A stretch of 64,000 nucleotides of DNA from Gammaproteobacteria bacterium (lineage in GTDB: Bacteria; Pseudomonadota; Gammaproteobacteria; JABCZS01), in contig JAJFKJ010000030.1 of the NCBI GenBank assembly GCA_021773275.1, positions 62,001-126,000 of the forward strand, written 5' to 3'. Made by a program: the position numbers and the translations under genes. Positions 17,035 to 27,500 of this stretch are shown here, one piece after another (position 1 is the stretch's first letter; each line of letters opens with the position of its first letter). The notes under the pieces were generated by a model. The model did not search any database, had not been told where the DNA came from, and was given only the letters and a program-made list of their open reading frames with translations.

Positions 17035-19736
17035 TGTATGAATTAATCACGTATGGAGCAGGCGATAAGTTCTGGGAATTTTTTAATGGTATTTCTGCAG
17101 TTGTTGGTGATAGTAGCTATATCACCATTGTGCAAATCGCAGCTTTTTTTGCATTTGCCATGGCCATCTTTCAGGTAGCCTTTAAGGTTGAAATCAAGCC
17201 CATCATGCATTGGTTTTTCGCTTTTTTCTTAACTTTTAATATTATGTTGGTGCCCAAGGTAGACCTGCTAATTACCGACCGTGCCATGGGTGATAGACAA
17301 TACGTGGTATCTAATACCCCGTTTGGCCTGACAATTTTTGTGAGTACTTTTAGTCAAATCGGCGACAAACTAACACGCCTTACGGAAACTGTTTTTACCA
17401 CGCCAGATGATTTAAAATATCATCAGTCTGGCACATTGATGGCAGCCAGTCTTATTGAAACGGCCAGTCGTTACCAGGTCACCAGCCCACAAATGGCAAA
17501 AAACTTGGACAGTTTTATGCGACAGTGTGTGCAATACGATATCCTCATGAATAAGTACACGCTTGATGATGTGTTTAATGAAGGTGACTTATGGCAATTT
17601 TTCAAAGATACCGCAAGCCCAGCAAGAGCTTTTTTATATAATGATGACATAACTACTTGTAGCGCAGGTTCGGACAAGCTTTCAGATGATTGGGCCATCG
17701 AGTTAGAGCAGGCAAAGCTTATCTATGGCCAGCGGTTTTTTTCTGAAACGCTTGATCCCAAAGCATCGCTTATCAAATATCTGCCCATTAGCTACCAATA
17801 CATGGGCAATCTATCAGGCAGTGCTACCGACATCATGCAACAGAATATGATAATTAATGCATTTCACGATTCAGTGCTTAATCAGGGCGCACAAGCTGGG
17901 GCCGCAGCAGCTGTTGAAAGCTATGGCACGGCAAGAGCGTTACAGCAGCAACGCGCGGCCTATGGTATTAGCGGTAGGCTTGCTACACATGCCCTGCCGC
18001 TACTAAAGAGTGTGATTGAAATACTTATTTATGGCTGCTTCTTATTAGTATTCCCTATTATGCTATTACCCAATAGCTGGCCCATCATTAAAAACTATCT
18101 GCTGAGTTTGTTCTGGGTGCAATCGTGGGGGCCGTTGTATGCGGTGCTAAACCTGTTTACAAATCTTGATGCACGAAAAGCGTTGACTGGGCTTATCGAG
18201 TCACCGCATTTGGAGCTTTCGGCTATTACTATTGCAAGCCTACCTGGTATCGAGCAGGTGGCAAGCGATCGTGCGCTCATGGCAGCCTACCTTTCGATGT
18301 TTGTGCCAGTGATATCGTTCTCACTTATTATGACGGGCCGCGCTTATTTCCCACTTCTTGCGACACAAATTGCAGGTGCCACACAATCCGCTGCCAACAC
18401 AGGGGCCGAGGAAGCCACTACTGGCAATTACAATTTGGGCAATGTGTCACTGGATAACACCAATGCTTATAACACATCAGGATTTCACACCAATACTAAT
18501 ATGACCTACGCATCTGATATGCTTACCATGCAAACGCAACAAGGCGGTCAGCAAATATTGGCACCTGATGGTGAGATGATGATTAATAATCAAGGCGCTA
18601 TATCATCATTAAATACTAGTGTTAATCTTGGTAGCCGTGTTAGCGAATCACTCGCCCAAAGTCATGAAGAAACATTGACTCATGGACAAAATCAGATGAT
18701 AAGCTCCTATAATGCGATGAGCCAAACAGCCAGCGAAGTATATGAAAAAGGCGATGCGATTGCCAGTATTCAACAAAATGATGCGACATGGAGCAACACA
18801 CAGCTCACAGCAGAACAGCAATCAGCCTTAGACTTTAAAAATCAAACAGATACCCTGATGGCCGATAATGGCTGGAATTTAAGTGAAGCCACAAATGCGC
18901 AAGCAGGATTTTCACTTGGAATTGGTAATCGCGCAGCTAATGCTGGCATTAGTTTAAATAGAGCGTTTTCAGATGCTGAGCAACAGTCTTGGGGGGTTGC
19001 GAGCCAAGCCGTTGATCAACAAACCCTGCAAAGTCATCTTGAGCTGGGTTCACGTAGTGAGCATGCAGGCAGCGAACGACAAACAGGCGAGGAATCAGCG
19101 CGTGTGAGTGAAACAGATCGCACCAGCTTTGATGAAGCAATGGGCCTTCGAGATGAGGCGAGTGAAACGCTATCTAAGGCGCAAAGCATTCGTGAGGCGA
19201 TGAGCAAAGTCGAAGAGCAATCTGCATCGCTTAACACAAGAGCCGATCAGCTTGTAATCAATGCCCTGCAAGACGAGGTCAACCCCGACACCGGCAAGGG
19301 CTATACAACCGCAGAGCTAGCTGAGATCGATAGTCGTAAACCGGAGCTTATGAAAGGTTTGGCACAAAAGGCCGTTGATAAAATAGCCGAGAAATTCATT
19401 AAATCGCCTAATACCGACCAGGCAGCAATAACAGAAAGGTTTGAGCAAAGCCGTAATAAAATGAAGCAAGCCACGGAAAGCAACGTAAAAAGCCAGCATG
19501 ATAAGAAAAAAGAGGGGTTAAAAGAAGAGGTAGCGCTTGAAAATATTGGTAAGAATCCGTTAAACTATGAGCCAAGGGATGTCGTTGAAGCCCAGAGAGA
19601 GAAGGCAAGAGACGGCATGAATGCTCGAGAAGCTGAGCTTGCTGGTAGACATGATACGCAAGCACAGAAGGTTAAGAAGCGGCACCGCTATAAAGAAGAT
19701 AGCAAGCCACCAAATGATGCGGGAGACAAATCATGA
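17034..19736 (+). CDS. traG: TraG, mating-pair stabilisation and pilus assembly protein
   Basis: 900 residues from the ATG at 17034, which overlaps the traH stop and follows 'ggag' by eight bases. The N-terminal TraG_N domain opens with 'MYELITYGAGDKFWEFFNGI' and has several membrane helices (about 35-75, 320-365, 410-450). The C-terminal half is soluble, Gln/Ser/Glu-rich and coiled coil, as in F TraG, where it contacts the recipient and mediates exclusion specificity with TraS. F TraG is about 938 residues. Confidence 0.93.
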   Translation: MYELITYGAGDKFWEFFNGISAVVGDSSYITIVQIAAFFAFAMAIFQVAFKVEIKPIMHWFFAFFLTFNIMLVPKVDLLITDRAMGDRQYVVSNTPFGLTIFVSTFSQIGDKLTRLTETVFTTPDDLKYHQSGTLMAASLIETASRYQVTSPQMAKNLDSFMRQCVQYDILMNKYTLDDVFNEGDLWQFFKDTASPARAFLYNDDITTCSAGSDKLSDDWAIELEQAKLIYGQRFFSETLDPKASLIKYLPISYQYMGNLSGSATDIMQQNMIINAFHDSVLNQGAQAGAAAAVESYGTARALQQQRAAYGISGRLATHALPLLKSVIEILIYGCFLLVFPIMLLPNSWPIIKNYLLSLFWVQSWGPLYAVLNLFTNLDARKALTGLIESPHLELSAITIASLPGIEQVASDRALMAAYLSMFVPVISFSLIMTGRAYFPLLATQIAGATQSAANTGAEEATTGNYNLGNVSLDNTNAYNTSGFHTNTNMTYASDMLTMQTQQGGQQILAPDGEMMINNQGAISSLNTSVNLGSRVSESLAQSHEETLTHGQNQMISSYNAMSQTASEVYEKGDAIASIQQNDATWSNTQLTAEQQSALDFKNQTDTLMADNGWNLSEATNAQAGFSLGIGNRAANAGISLNRAFSDAEQQSWGVASQAVDQQTLQSHLELGSRSEHAGSERQTGEESARVSETDRTSFDEAMGLRDEASETLSKAQSIREAMSKVEEQSASLNTRADQLVINALQDEVNPDTGKGYTTAELAEIDSRKPELMKGLAQKAVDKIAEKFIKSPNTDQAAITERFEQSRNKMKQATESNVKSQHDKKKEGLKEEVALENIGKNPLNYEPRDVVEAQREKARDGMNAREAELAGRHDTQAQKVKKRHRYKEDSKPPNDAGDKS

Positions 19737-20044
19737 GCTATGACAACTTTGATGATAGAGAATCAGACGAAGAATCCGGCAAAAGCTTGATTGATACGAT
19801 AGTCGCTGTTGTCCATAAAAAGGCATTTCCTATTGCAATTATCGTTATTTTTGCAATCATATTTTTCTCGATGACCCTTTCCGGCCCTGGCAGAGCATGG
19901 GTGAAGGTTTTGTTTGTTGTAGGCTCGCTTCCTGCATTTTTTATAGGTGCAGTTCAGCTAGGCATAATATCTGATGCAGCTCCAAGCCTGCGCGAGGCAT
20001 ATAAGCGGCTTAAGAAGGAATTTCCGGCTGATAAAAATGGTTAA
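19733..20044 (+). CDS. Small inner-membrane protein after traG
   Basis: 103 residues: acidic N-terminus ('DNFDDRESDEESG'), two membrane segments (about 32-50 and 58-76), basic cytoplasmic tail. ATGA overlap with traG shows it belongs to the operon. In F the gene at this place is traS, a small inner-membrane protein for entry exclusion, but I see no sequence match to TraS; function by position is inference only. Confidence 0.65.
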   Translation: MSYDNFDDRESDEESGKSLIDTIVAVVHKKAFPIAIIVIFAIIFFSMTLSGPGRAWVKVLFVVGSLPAFFIGAVQLGIISDAAPSLREAYKRLKKEFPADKNG

Positions 20045-20059
20045 CTTGAGGTCGAACAT

Positions 20060-20632
20060 GTGTCTACTGTAAACGCTTTTATATTTGAATTTATAAAACA
20101 TGCTCTTTCTAGTAGGTTGCGCTATTGCGTTTTCTCCTTCCTGATAGGCCTGGCCATTATTGCCAACAGGATATTTGAGTTTAGCGAGCAATTAAATCTT
20201 TTAATTCAACCCGTAGAAGGGCTGGTTCATCTGATGGTGTTAGTTTCTTTTGTACTGCTATTGATGAATGGGTGTTTCTCATTTGAAGCATGGTCTGCGA
20301 AAAGATTAAACGATCGAAAAATAAATCAGGCCAAAGAAAAAGATATAAAAATATTAAGAGGGCTCCCAGGTGTAGCAAGAGATGTTTTGTATAACTCTGT
20401 AGAGTATACAAGAGTGCCCGATATTGTATATCACAAGATTTACTCATCTTCTGAAGAAGATATGAGGCGGCATAATGAGGGGGTTGACGCTCTTTACAAG
20501 GCAAACATTGTAGATTATATTGGTCCAGGGAAATGGGGCGCGTTTTCATCCGGGTCTCAAGGTCGTTATAGAATTAAAAGCTCTGTTTGGGAGATTATCG
20601 CGCGGAATAGCTCCATATTTTCCTCGGATTAA
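20060..20632 (+). CDS. SieB-like membrane protein (superinfection exclusion family, tentative)
   Basis: 190 residues from GTG at 20060 after 'ttgaggtc'. Two N-terminal membrane helices (about 20-38 and 50-70), then a cytoplasmic domain with a basic linker 'KRLNDRKINQAKEKD' and a C-terminal wing-like part ending 'RYRIKSSVWEIIA'. This order (two helices followed by a small cytosolic helix-wing domain) resembles superinfection exclusion B proteins. Placement next to traG suggests entry exclusion or phage exclusion. The family call is by architecture and partial motif resemblance, so moderate to low confidence. Confidence 0.4.
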   Translation: MSTVNAFIFEFIKHALSSRLRYCVFSFLIGLAIIANRIFEFSEQLNLLIQPVEGLVHLMVLVSFVLLLMNGCFSFEAWSAKRLNDRKINQAKEKDIKILRGLPGVARDVLYNSVEYTRVPDIVYHKIYSSSEEDMRRHNEGVDALYKANIVDYIGPGKWGAFSSGSQGRYRIKSSVWEIIARNSSIFSSD

Positions 20633-20664
20633 AAAATTAACATAAAATCATTTTGAGGTGCCTA

Positions 20665-21324
20665 TTGAAACCTTTATCAATCATATTTTTAAATATAACC
20701 ATTTCTTTAATGCTTATCTCATTTTATGTGGGGGCATTTGTTGCTGAGAATCCTGTCTTCAGCAGTATAATCCAGACACTGACGTTATTCGCGATAACAG
20801 CGACATTAATTTTTTATTATTATCAATATAAAAGGAATTCATGTTGGAACCATTCAACAGAATCCCACAAGCTTGCAAATGATCTTTTTGCTAAATTCAG
20901 TCATAGGTGGCATCCTAATAAACCACACGAAAATATAGCGTATACCTATGCCTATATGGATGGATTAATATATTCATCTAACATGCTGCTTGTTGCTCAA
21001 ATTATAAAGAATGAGCCATTCAAATTTCTTGTGAAGGATTTAATAAAAAGTGTAAAAGCTAGAGTGAAGGATATATTTCCATTCGCAGAGGTTGACTGGA
21101 AAGAATGGCTGAAATATATTAATAAAAATTTTGAAAAAAATGAGGTGAGAATTATTTTACATGTGCTTGCTTGGTCCGCTAGAGATAAAATTAGTCTTTA
21201 TAAACCCAGTGAAAAAATTACCGAAAATGATATTCACTTAATGATTGGCTCCCAACACTATGAAGATGGCATGCGTAAAGATGAAATCGTTTCACGTATT
21301 CAGAATATTTGTAACGAAACTTAA
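20665..21324 (+). CDS. Unknown membrane protein, AT-rich
   Basis: 219 residues from TTG at 20665, chosen because 'tgaggtg' lies five bases upstream; an in-frame TTG at 20653 has no such site. Two membrane helices at about 4-24 and 32-52, then a cytoplasmic domain rich in Lys, Asn and Ile. More AT-rich than the tra genes before it, which suggests later acquisition. No family recognised. It closes the plus-strand operon; about 270 bp with no clear gene follow before the convergent ATPase gene. Confidence 0.6.
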   Translation: MKPLSIIFLNITISLMLISFYVGAFVAENPVFSSIIQTLTLFAITATLIFYYYQYKRNSCWNHSTESHKLANDLFAKFSHRWHPNKPHENIAYTYAYMDGLIYSSNMLLVAQIIKNEPFKFLVKDLIKSVKARVKDIFPFAEVDWKEWLKYINKNFEKNEVRIILHVLAWSARDKISLYKPSEKITENDIHLMIGSQHYEDGMRKDEIVSRIQNICNET

Positions 21325-21592
21325 TAATGAAGAAAAACCATGTTAAAACATCAAATTAATGCGCCCAGCTAGAGCAAGCTTCTTTGTGACGTTAGGCCAA
21401 AGCTTTCCGAACGAGCGCGGTGGCTTACAAGTGCTTTTAGTCATAAAAGACTAGTATCTTTACGCGTGAATGGATGCGGTGGGGTAAATATGGAGACTTT
21501 ACAGGTGGATTTAACTGTTTCAGTTTTTACGGTTTGCAACATAACTTTTAGTGCGACCAATTATAGCGCCATTTTTAGAAATGGTGGTTCCT
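21325..21592. other. Intergenic gap between convergent genes
   Basis: About 270 bp between the end of the plus-strand membrane gene and the end of the minus-strand ATPase gene. I see no gene. A short perfect hairpin CCATTT-TTAG-AAATGG sits at 21569-21584, close to the ATPase stop, and may help end transcription, although no long T run follows it on either strand. Confidence 0.5.
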
Positions 21593-24184
21593 TTATTTTC
21601 GACGATCTCGTATATTTTTAACCCATGTCTCTAGCGCTTGAATATCAGCCTTAAGGGCATCAGGTTCCGGCATTTCCGCTCTTGCTGCGGGTGCTCTATC
21701 ATGTCCTGGCAACCATTTTGAGCACTTTGTCATAGCATTATCTAACTTATTGCAGTCGTCGTCAGTGATGTCTGCAATCTGTTTAATCTGCTGCGTCTGA
21801 ATTTCGAGTCGGTATCTTTCTACTACGCCGCCTAAAAGGACTTCTTCAAGTGCTCTTTCCCAAGCTTCTCGAAGCAAACCGTAAATATGCTCGGCTTCCT
21901 TCTCGTAAGCTGACTGCTTGCCATCACGATGTAATTTCTCAGCGAGCTGATGTTGATTTTTCAGGAAGCCGATCCTCTTTTTTACCGGTAACGCTATCCA
22001 TGGCAACTCTTCATCACAAACACCCGCGCCTTTAGAAGTCTTCTTTATATGCTGATCCAATTGAGCGACATTTTGCTTTTTAGAGGATTGTTTCAGGAGG
22101 AGCAAAAATACGACATCATGCGTGAAGACGATAACTTGTCTTTTCTGTGCCTCCTGAACAAGGCGTTTTGCAATGTGTTCGCGCCACTTATAATCAAGTG
22201 ATGAAACAGGATCATCAAATACGATACCTGAAGGATCATCGGCAGTGCTAAGTTCTGCAAAAAATGCTGCTATGGATAAGCACCTTTGCTCACCTTCGCT
22301 GACTATACATGGCAATTCCACGCCAGGTGCCCGCGTCAAAACAAGCTTATGATAAGGGGTGCCTTCCGCACCGCCTGCTTCATTTAATTCCACTTCAAAG
22401 TGGCGAAAGGATAGTTTCTCGAGTTCATCACTAAAACTTTTCTTGAGCTTACTGGTAACGGCTGCTTTTGTAACGGACGTGCTCTTTTGTGTGATAGATT
22501 TCGTCTTAGTATCATTGAGGCATAGCTCATACGCAGCCACTTTTTTTTTCCGCTCAATCTCATTGAGGACGAGCTGTTCATGCTCTGCTAGTACTTTTCG
22601 GGCGCGCAACCCTTGTGCTTCCAGCGTCATTCCCTTCCGCTTTTCATTTTTGGCACTGTTACTCAAAGTCTCTAGTCGTTCCTCAAGCTGCGCAGCCACC
22701 GCCTCAATTTGGGCTGAAACCGAGATCAATTCAGGGCAACCTGAAGAAATATCATGATTTTCTGATAAAGCATTAACGACTTTTTGGCGGCGGCTTTCAC
22801 TTTTGTCCAGGAAAATAGAAACAACATCCGCGATAGCTTCATCCTCGATATGGATTTCCTTGATCGTCTCCACCACCACCTCATTTCTTGTCTGAAACTC
22901 ATCGAACCCTTTCTTTAATCTGCTGTATTTTTCGCGCAACTCCCGAAGCTCATGCTCAGTCGTAGATGAAATAAACTTCTGGAATTGATTAAGTCGATTG
23001 GCAGCTGCATGATCTATGTCTTGCTGACACAATACACATTGCGCGCCATCTTTTACAAATGGGAATTCCTGCTCCTGATAGGCAGACTTCTCAGAGAATT
23101 TCTGCGCAGCCTCCCATAGTTGCACCCAAATTTCTGAGCCTGTGCCTTCGAGCACGCTATCAGGAAATGTCGCTTCCCGAAGCCGTTTGGCATCTTCAGC
23201 TTTGCGGCGAACATCGTCCCTCGCATTAAATACGGCAGAGACAGCATCATCTGACAAGGTAGTCTCTACAGATTGAAGGTGCTTAACAAGAGTTCGAATG
23301 CGCCCTGCACGGAGCCTCATTTGGCGAGACAGCTTTTCTGGATCGTTGGCTTGCAAGTCCAGCATGGATTTTTCCAGTAAAGTAAGACGTGATTCTTCTT
23401 CCGGTGATAGCCGTGAAAGTGATAGCACACTCTCTGGTTTTGTCAGCGAGGTAATGCCTGCCAATAATTGCGCAACAGCAGTTCCTTCCGGTACTTGGTT
23501 TTGTAGTGTGTAGAGATCACTTGTGCTAAGGGCAAGCTTTTCATTTTCCAAGAGCGAACGAACAACCCTGCATGCCTTTACCAGCTTGTTGAAGAGATCA
23601 AGGCCGAAAGGCCGAAATGCAATATCGGTTTTTTCTGTCAAATAAACAGCGGCAGCTCGAGCATCAAATACATTCACATGAGAAATGGAGTCTTCTTCTT
23701 CTCCAGCCCATTCATGCAGTTTTGTTTCATCTCCTATTTTATATTTAATTGAAACGCTTGGAGTGTAAGGTGTACTACCAGATACAACATTTCCCAGTAT
23801 TTTTTCTTCACCTCTAGTCCGACAGGCGCTCTTCAGAATTCTGGTATATCCAGTTTTGCCTGCTGCATTATCCCCGTAGACAATTGTAAGATTGTGAGAA
23901 AATTTTAAAGTCTGATTTTCTGCTAGAGCATTGACCCCGCGATGATGAATAATTGAGTCGAGAGTAATCTTAGTTGATGTCGTATCGGTTGTGGGTATAT
24001 GATCCTTGGTAAGAGGCCGAGTTTCCTGCTGTTCACTGAGTCCATGAGCGCTTTTGCAAATCTTCCCTAATTCATCAAAATCTTCTTCGGAAAGCCGATC
24101 ATTAATAACCAAACGACGTAAAGCGTCTTGCTGCCAAGGCGGGCGACCTTGCGACCATTCAAGTATTTCTTTCAGGACAAACAC
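21593..24184 (-). CDS. RloC/PrrC-like AAA_13 ABC ATPase, probable defence nuclease
   Basis: 863 residues from GTG at 24184 (preceded by a G-rich 'gggggc'). Walker A 'GDNAAGKT' at 104-111; long coiled coils interrupted by a zinc-hook-like CXXC ('QCVLCQQDID', near 383); ABC signature 'VSEGEQR' near 628; Walker B 'IVFDDPVSSLD' near 656; H-loop 'VFTHD' near 685. This is the SMC/Rad50-like order of RloC, an anticodon nuclease with a zinc hook. The C-terminus has 'REAWERALEE' and 'WLPGHDRAP', which could hold the R-E-H residues of the PrrC/RloC nuclease. It stands alone in orientation beside tra genes, consistent with a stand-alone defence cargo. Nuclease activity is inferred, not shown. Confidence 0.75.
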   Translation of the reverse strand: MFVLKEILEWSQGRPPWQQDALRRLVINDRLSEEDFDELGKICKSAHGLSEQQETRPLTKDHIPTTDTTSTKITLDSIIHHRGVNALAENQTLKFSHNLTIVYGDNAAGKTGYTRILKSACRTRGEEKILGNVVSGSTPYTPSVSIKYKIGDETKLHEWAGEEEDSISHVNVFDARAAAVYLTEKTDIAFRPFGLDLFNKLVKACRVVRSLLENEKLALSTSDLYTLQNQVPEGTAVAQLLAGITSLTKPESVLSLSRLSPEEESRLTLLEKSMLDLQANDPEKLSRQMRLRAGRIRTLVKHLQSVETTLSDDAVSAVFNARDDVRRKAEDAKRLREATFPDSVLEGTGSEIWVQLWEAAQKFSEKSAYQEQEFPFVKDGAQCVLCQQDIDHAAANRLNQFQKFISSTTEHELRELREKYSRLKKGFDEFQTRNEVVVETIKEIHIEDEAIADVVSIFLDKSESRRQKVVNALSENHDISSGCPELISVSAQIEAVAAQLEERLETLSNSAKNEKRKGMTLEAQGLRARKVLAEHEQLVLNEIERKKKVAAYELCLNDTKTKSITQKSTSVTKAAVTSKLKKSFSDELEKLSFRHFEVELNEAGGAEGTPYHKLVLTRAPGVELPCIVSEGEQRCLSIAAFFAELSTADDPSGIVFDDPVSSLDYKWREHIAKRLVQEAQKRQVIVFTHDVVFLLLLKQSSKKQNVAQLDQHIKKTSKGAGVCDEELPWIALPVKKRIGFLKNQHQLAEKLHRDGKQSAYEKEAEHIYGLLREAWERALEEVLLGGVVERYRLEIQTQQIKQIADITDDDCNKLDNAMTKCSKWLPGHDRAPAARAEMPEPDALKADIQALETWVKNIRDRRK

Positions 24185-24595
24185 TATTCTATTGCCCCCT
24201 GTGTTGAGTTACGCACAGTTGTCTGTAGTCATTTTGCCTCTTAGAGGCCGTTATTAAGCACGGAGTCACTAGGGTAAATATTACCGCACTAAGCATTGAT
24301 ATTGCAAAGAATATTTTTGAATTACGCGGAGTTGGGGGCTTGAGCGGTACAACTTAATAGAAACGAGTGGCTCGGGGCAAACTATACGGCTATATCATAA
24401 AAGTTGGTGTCCTGTCTAATTGGAATGGAGGTCTGTTGAGGTTCGTATTTTGTAGAAGGGGTTGGGTTCATCGGGTTTTTGTTGACAGTAAATTACACTA
24501 AAATCAAACAAATAACCATTAGGACTGACTTTAGACTCTCGCATTTAAGGCTCAGCTACGCGCCGATGGGTGGCATGGTGTAATTTTTCGATATT
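24185..24595. other. 411-bp gap between ATPase gene and traI
   Basis: Holds the upstream region of the minus-strand ATPase gene and the IS110 transposase remnant described separately. The stretch 24360-24595 has no ORF with coding character. No strong terminator for traI is evident. Confidence 0.5.
24274..24357 (+). pseudogene. IS110-family transposase N-terminal remnant
   Basis: The plus strand reads V-N-I-T-A-L-S-I-D-I-A-K-N-I-F-E-L-R-G-V-G before a stop at 24355. 'SIDIAKNIFELRGV' matches the conserved start of IS110/IS1111 transposases, whose 'GIDxAK' holds the first catalytic Asp. Only about 27 codons survive and the rest of the transposase is missing. It lies in the 411-bp gap between traI and the ATPase gene, marking a past insertion or the edge of an acquired segment. 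Confidence 0.65.
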
Positions 24596-27500
24596 TTAAC
24601 GTGACAGCTCGATACTGCGCTTTAAATCATTATCAATTAATTTATTGAGCTTTCCTTTCGCAGACTCATGTTCAGGTTTTAAAACAATCTCTCTATCAAG
24701 ATTATCCCGCACTTCGCCATTAAAATCTTTTTGCTCAAACGCCATACTGCTATTGGCAAGTTTCTCAAATTCATTTTTCGCTGACTCAAGATCTTTGAGC
24801 TTTAGCAGGTCATTAAAATCTGTTTTTTTGCTATTAATGAGTTCTGGCAAAATAAGATTTGCGTTCCAATGCTTTTCTGTCAGTTTATTTAGCATGTTAA
24901 GCAGTGGTTTTTGTTTTTCTTCGCCATTAATCACAAGCTTGTCGTTGTCACCACAGACAATGATGTCTGGTGGGGCTAGCTCAAGTGGTACGTTTGCCAT
25001 ATTACTGAGGCTACAACTGATATGAACTTTGGCATTTGGGTTCATGGCAAGCACACTTAAACCTGTTTCAGGCCCTTCTGCGATGTGGGGGATGCCGTAA
25101 GGGTTACCTATTTGAATACTAGCTCCGCGCATTGGGCCAATGGTTTGTTTCGAGAGTTCTTTCTTATTGTCGCCTTTTCCTATTATAGCTACTGTCTTGT
25201 TGGACGTTTTAGCATCCAGGTAAACTAACTGAACGGCTTGTATGTTCTTGTTTTTATCACGAAGCGGCATGAGCAGGGCGTGATGGCCGTTGTGAACGAT
25301 GTGGCGAATATCACGCGGATGTTCTTTTATGATGTGTTGAGGAATGTGTCTATGTTGCACCAAGTACTTCTCAGCTGGCGTGTTAGTCGCGGGCTGTGAT
25401 TTACTGTAGAGTGATTGCGCAAAGCGGATGCTTTTAGCCCTGCCGATTTTTTCTTGCTGTATTGCCTTTTCACGTCTTAAATTCAATGCTGTCATACGCT
25501 CATCTTCTTTTTGTAGCTCGGCACGTTGCGTTTGTTTTTCTGCAACCTCTCTATCAGTGAGCTTGTAATAATCCTCTATGGGATTACCCATCATTTTTTC
25601 GGTAGCATATTTTAGAGCCTGATTTCTTGAAATATCATATTTGGTTTCAATCAGCGCTACAAAATCAAACTGAATGCCGCCAAAAAGGCAATCACCGCGT
25701 TTTATCCCATCCTTATCATTTGTCATAACGACTATCCCGCGTTTTGGGTCATCACTTCCAAAAATCAGCGCGTCTTTAGTCTCAAGCTTTGCTTCACCAA
25801 AGATGGTCGTGGCATGACGTTCAATCTTCTCGTTCAAATGGCTCAAAAGTTTGCCTTCATCAATGGCGCGAGATGGTCCGTTTCGCAGGATTTGCTCATT
25901 ATTGGCCTGTTTATCAAGCGCCTTATAGTTAATATGCCCGTGATGTGATTTTTCAGTGAGCCTTAGATATGCATCTTTATCTTGGGTGAAGATGCGCAGG
26001 TATTCTTTTACCCGTGTTGCCCCCACATAATTAGCCGAGTGATCGAGCATATGCCGATTTTCATTATCTGCTAGCATCAGAACGCATCTCGCATCCAGGC
26101 TTTGCGCGTTGTAGTAAGTTCTGGCATAAGCTAGGCCCATATGGGCGTGCTGCATATGGTTTCGCTGAAAGCTCACAACTTCACCTTTTCCAAAGTCAAC
26201 ACTAAAGTGGGTATCGTTAAAGCTTTTCACGATGCCTTGTTTTGATGTGTTCAGCGCAATATCGGACGTGTGCCTGATGTTATTGGTCAGCATCACTTTC
26301 TCACCCATCGCAAAAGATTGCTCTTTAGCTTCAAAATACTCAAGGGTATTATGACGGTGGAAAATACGCTGATTGGGGTCTATTTCGATAATCTGCTCAC
26401 GTTTCAGCTCGCCATCTTTGTTGATTTGACATTCTGCCAATGTCAGGGTGTTTTTGTGTGCATCTATGCCCACCACCTGCCAATACGATTGGGCGGTAAT
26501 GCCATGGCTTTTAATTTCTTTATTAAATCGAATGATGTTATCTTCTTTGTAGTAGGCTGCATAGTAACGCTGCTCACTGCCTAAATCAGCATTTTGCAGC
26601 ATCACTTGGTTAAAGCGCTCCCCTCCCTGAATACACAGTCGCTCATTAATTGCTTGACGCTCAGCGTTGGTAAGCGTAAGCACCAAGCAATCATCTTTTA
26701 GAAATTGTGGCAACTTGTGGTAAATGTCGCATAGGGTATCCATCAAGCTTTTGTTTTCATCGCTGTGGCGCAGATATGGCGTGAGGCTTGTTGCTTGCTG
26801 GCCTGGTTCAAGGCGGGTTAGCTCAGTAATAGCCTTATGCAACTCGGGTCTTTTTATTTTGCACTGGCGCAATATTTCTTTGAGCTTGCCCACCTGCACG
26901 CCTTCTTCTTGTTGTAAGTGCAAAAAGGGCTGTGCAGAGCGGGGCGAGTCAAGCTGCTGCGCATCACCTGCAAATATCATGCGAGCCGAAAATCGATTCG
27001 CAATAAAGGTTAAATCCAGCATGTCTTTGTAGGAGAGCATGGATGATTCATCCACTAGAATCACGCTTTTTTCTTTTACAAGCAGGTCATCAAGTTTGTA
27101 AGACTTATCAAGCTGCAAGAATTTTTGAATAGTCATTGTATCTATACCTGCTTTTCTAGCTAGCTCATCTTTTTGACTATGCTGGGGTGCAATGCCGATG
27201 ACTTTACATTTTTGAGCCTGAAAGAGGCTTGCTACATGTTTTAAAACCAACGATGTTTTAGCACTGCCTGCTGGACCTTGTAGTAACGCTAGTCCTCGCT
27301 CACCCGAAACCAAATCTATGATGGCTTGGGTAGGGTCTTTGCCAAGCTTAATCCCATTTTTTTTGAGATACTCTTTGACGCCAGAATCAGTGAGAGTAGG
27401 TGGCATGGGCCTCGCACTTGGTTCATCCTCTTTTTTTGGACCTGCTTCATCTGCTAAACCTTTAAACGCATCAATTAGTGCGTCACGGTTTTGCGTGACC

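Noticed and set aside
22359-22757. Plus-strand ORF inside the ATPase gene
   Set aside because: Ser/Phe-rich shadow of a well-supported gene with full ABC motifs on the other strand.
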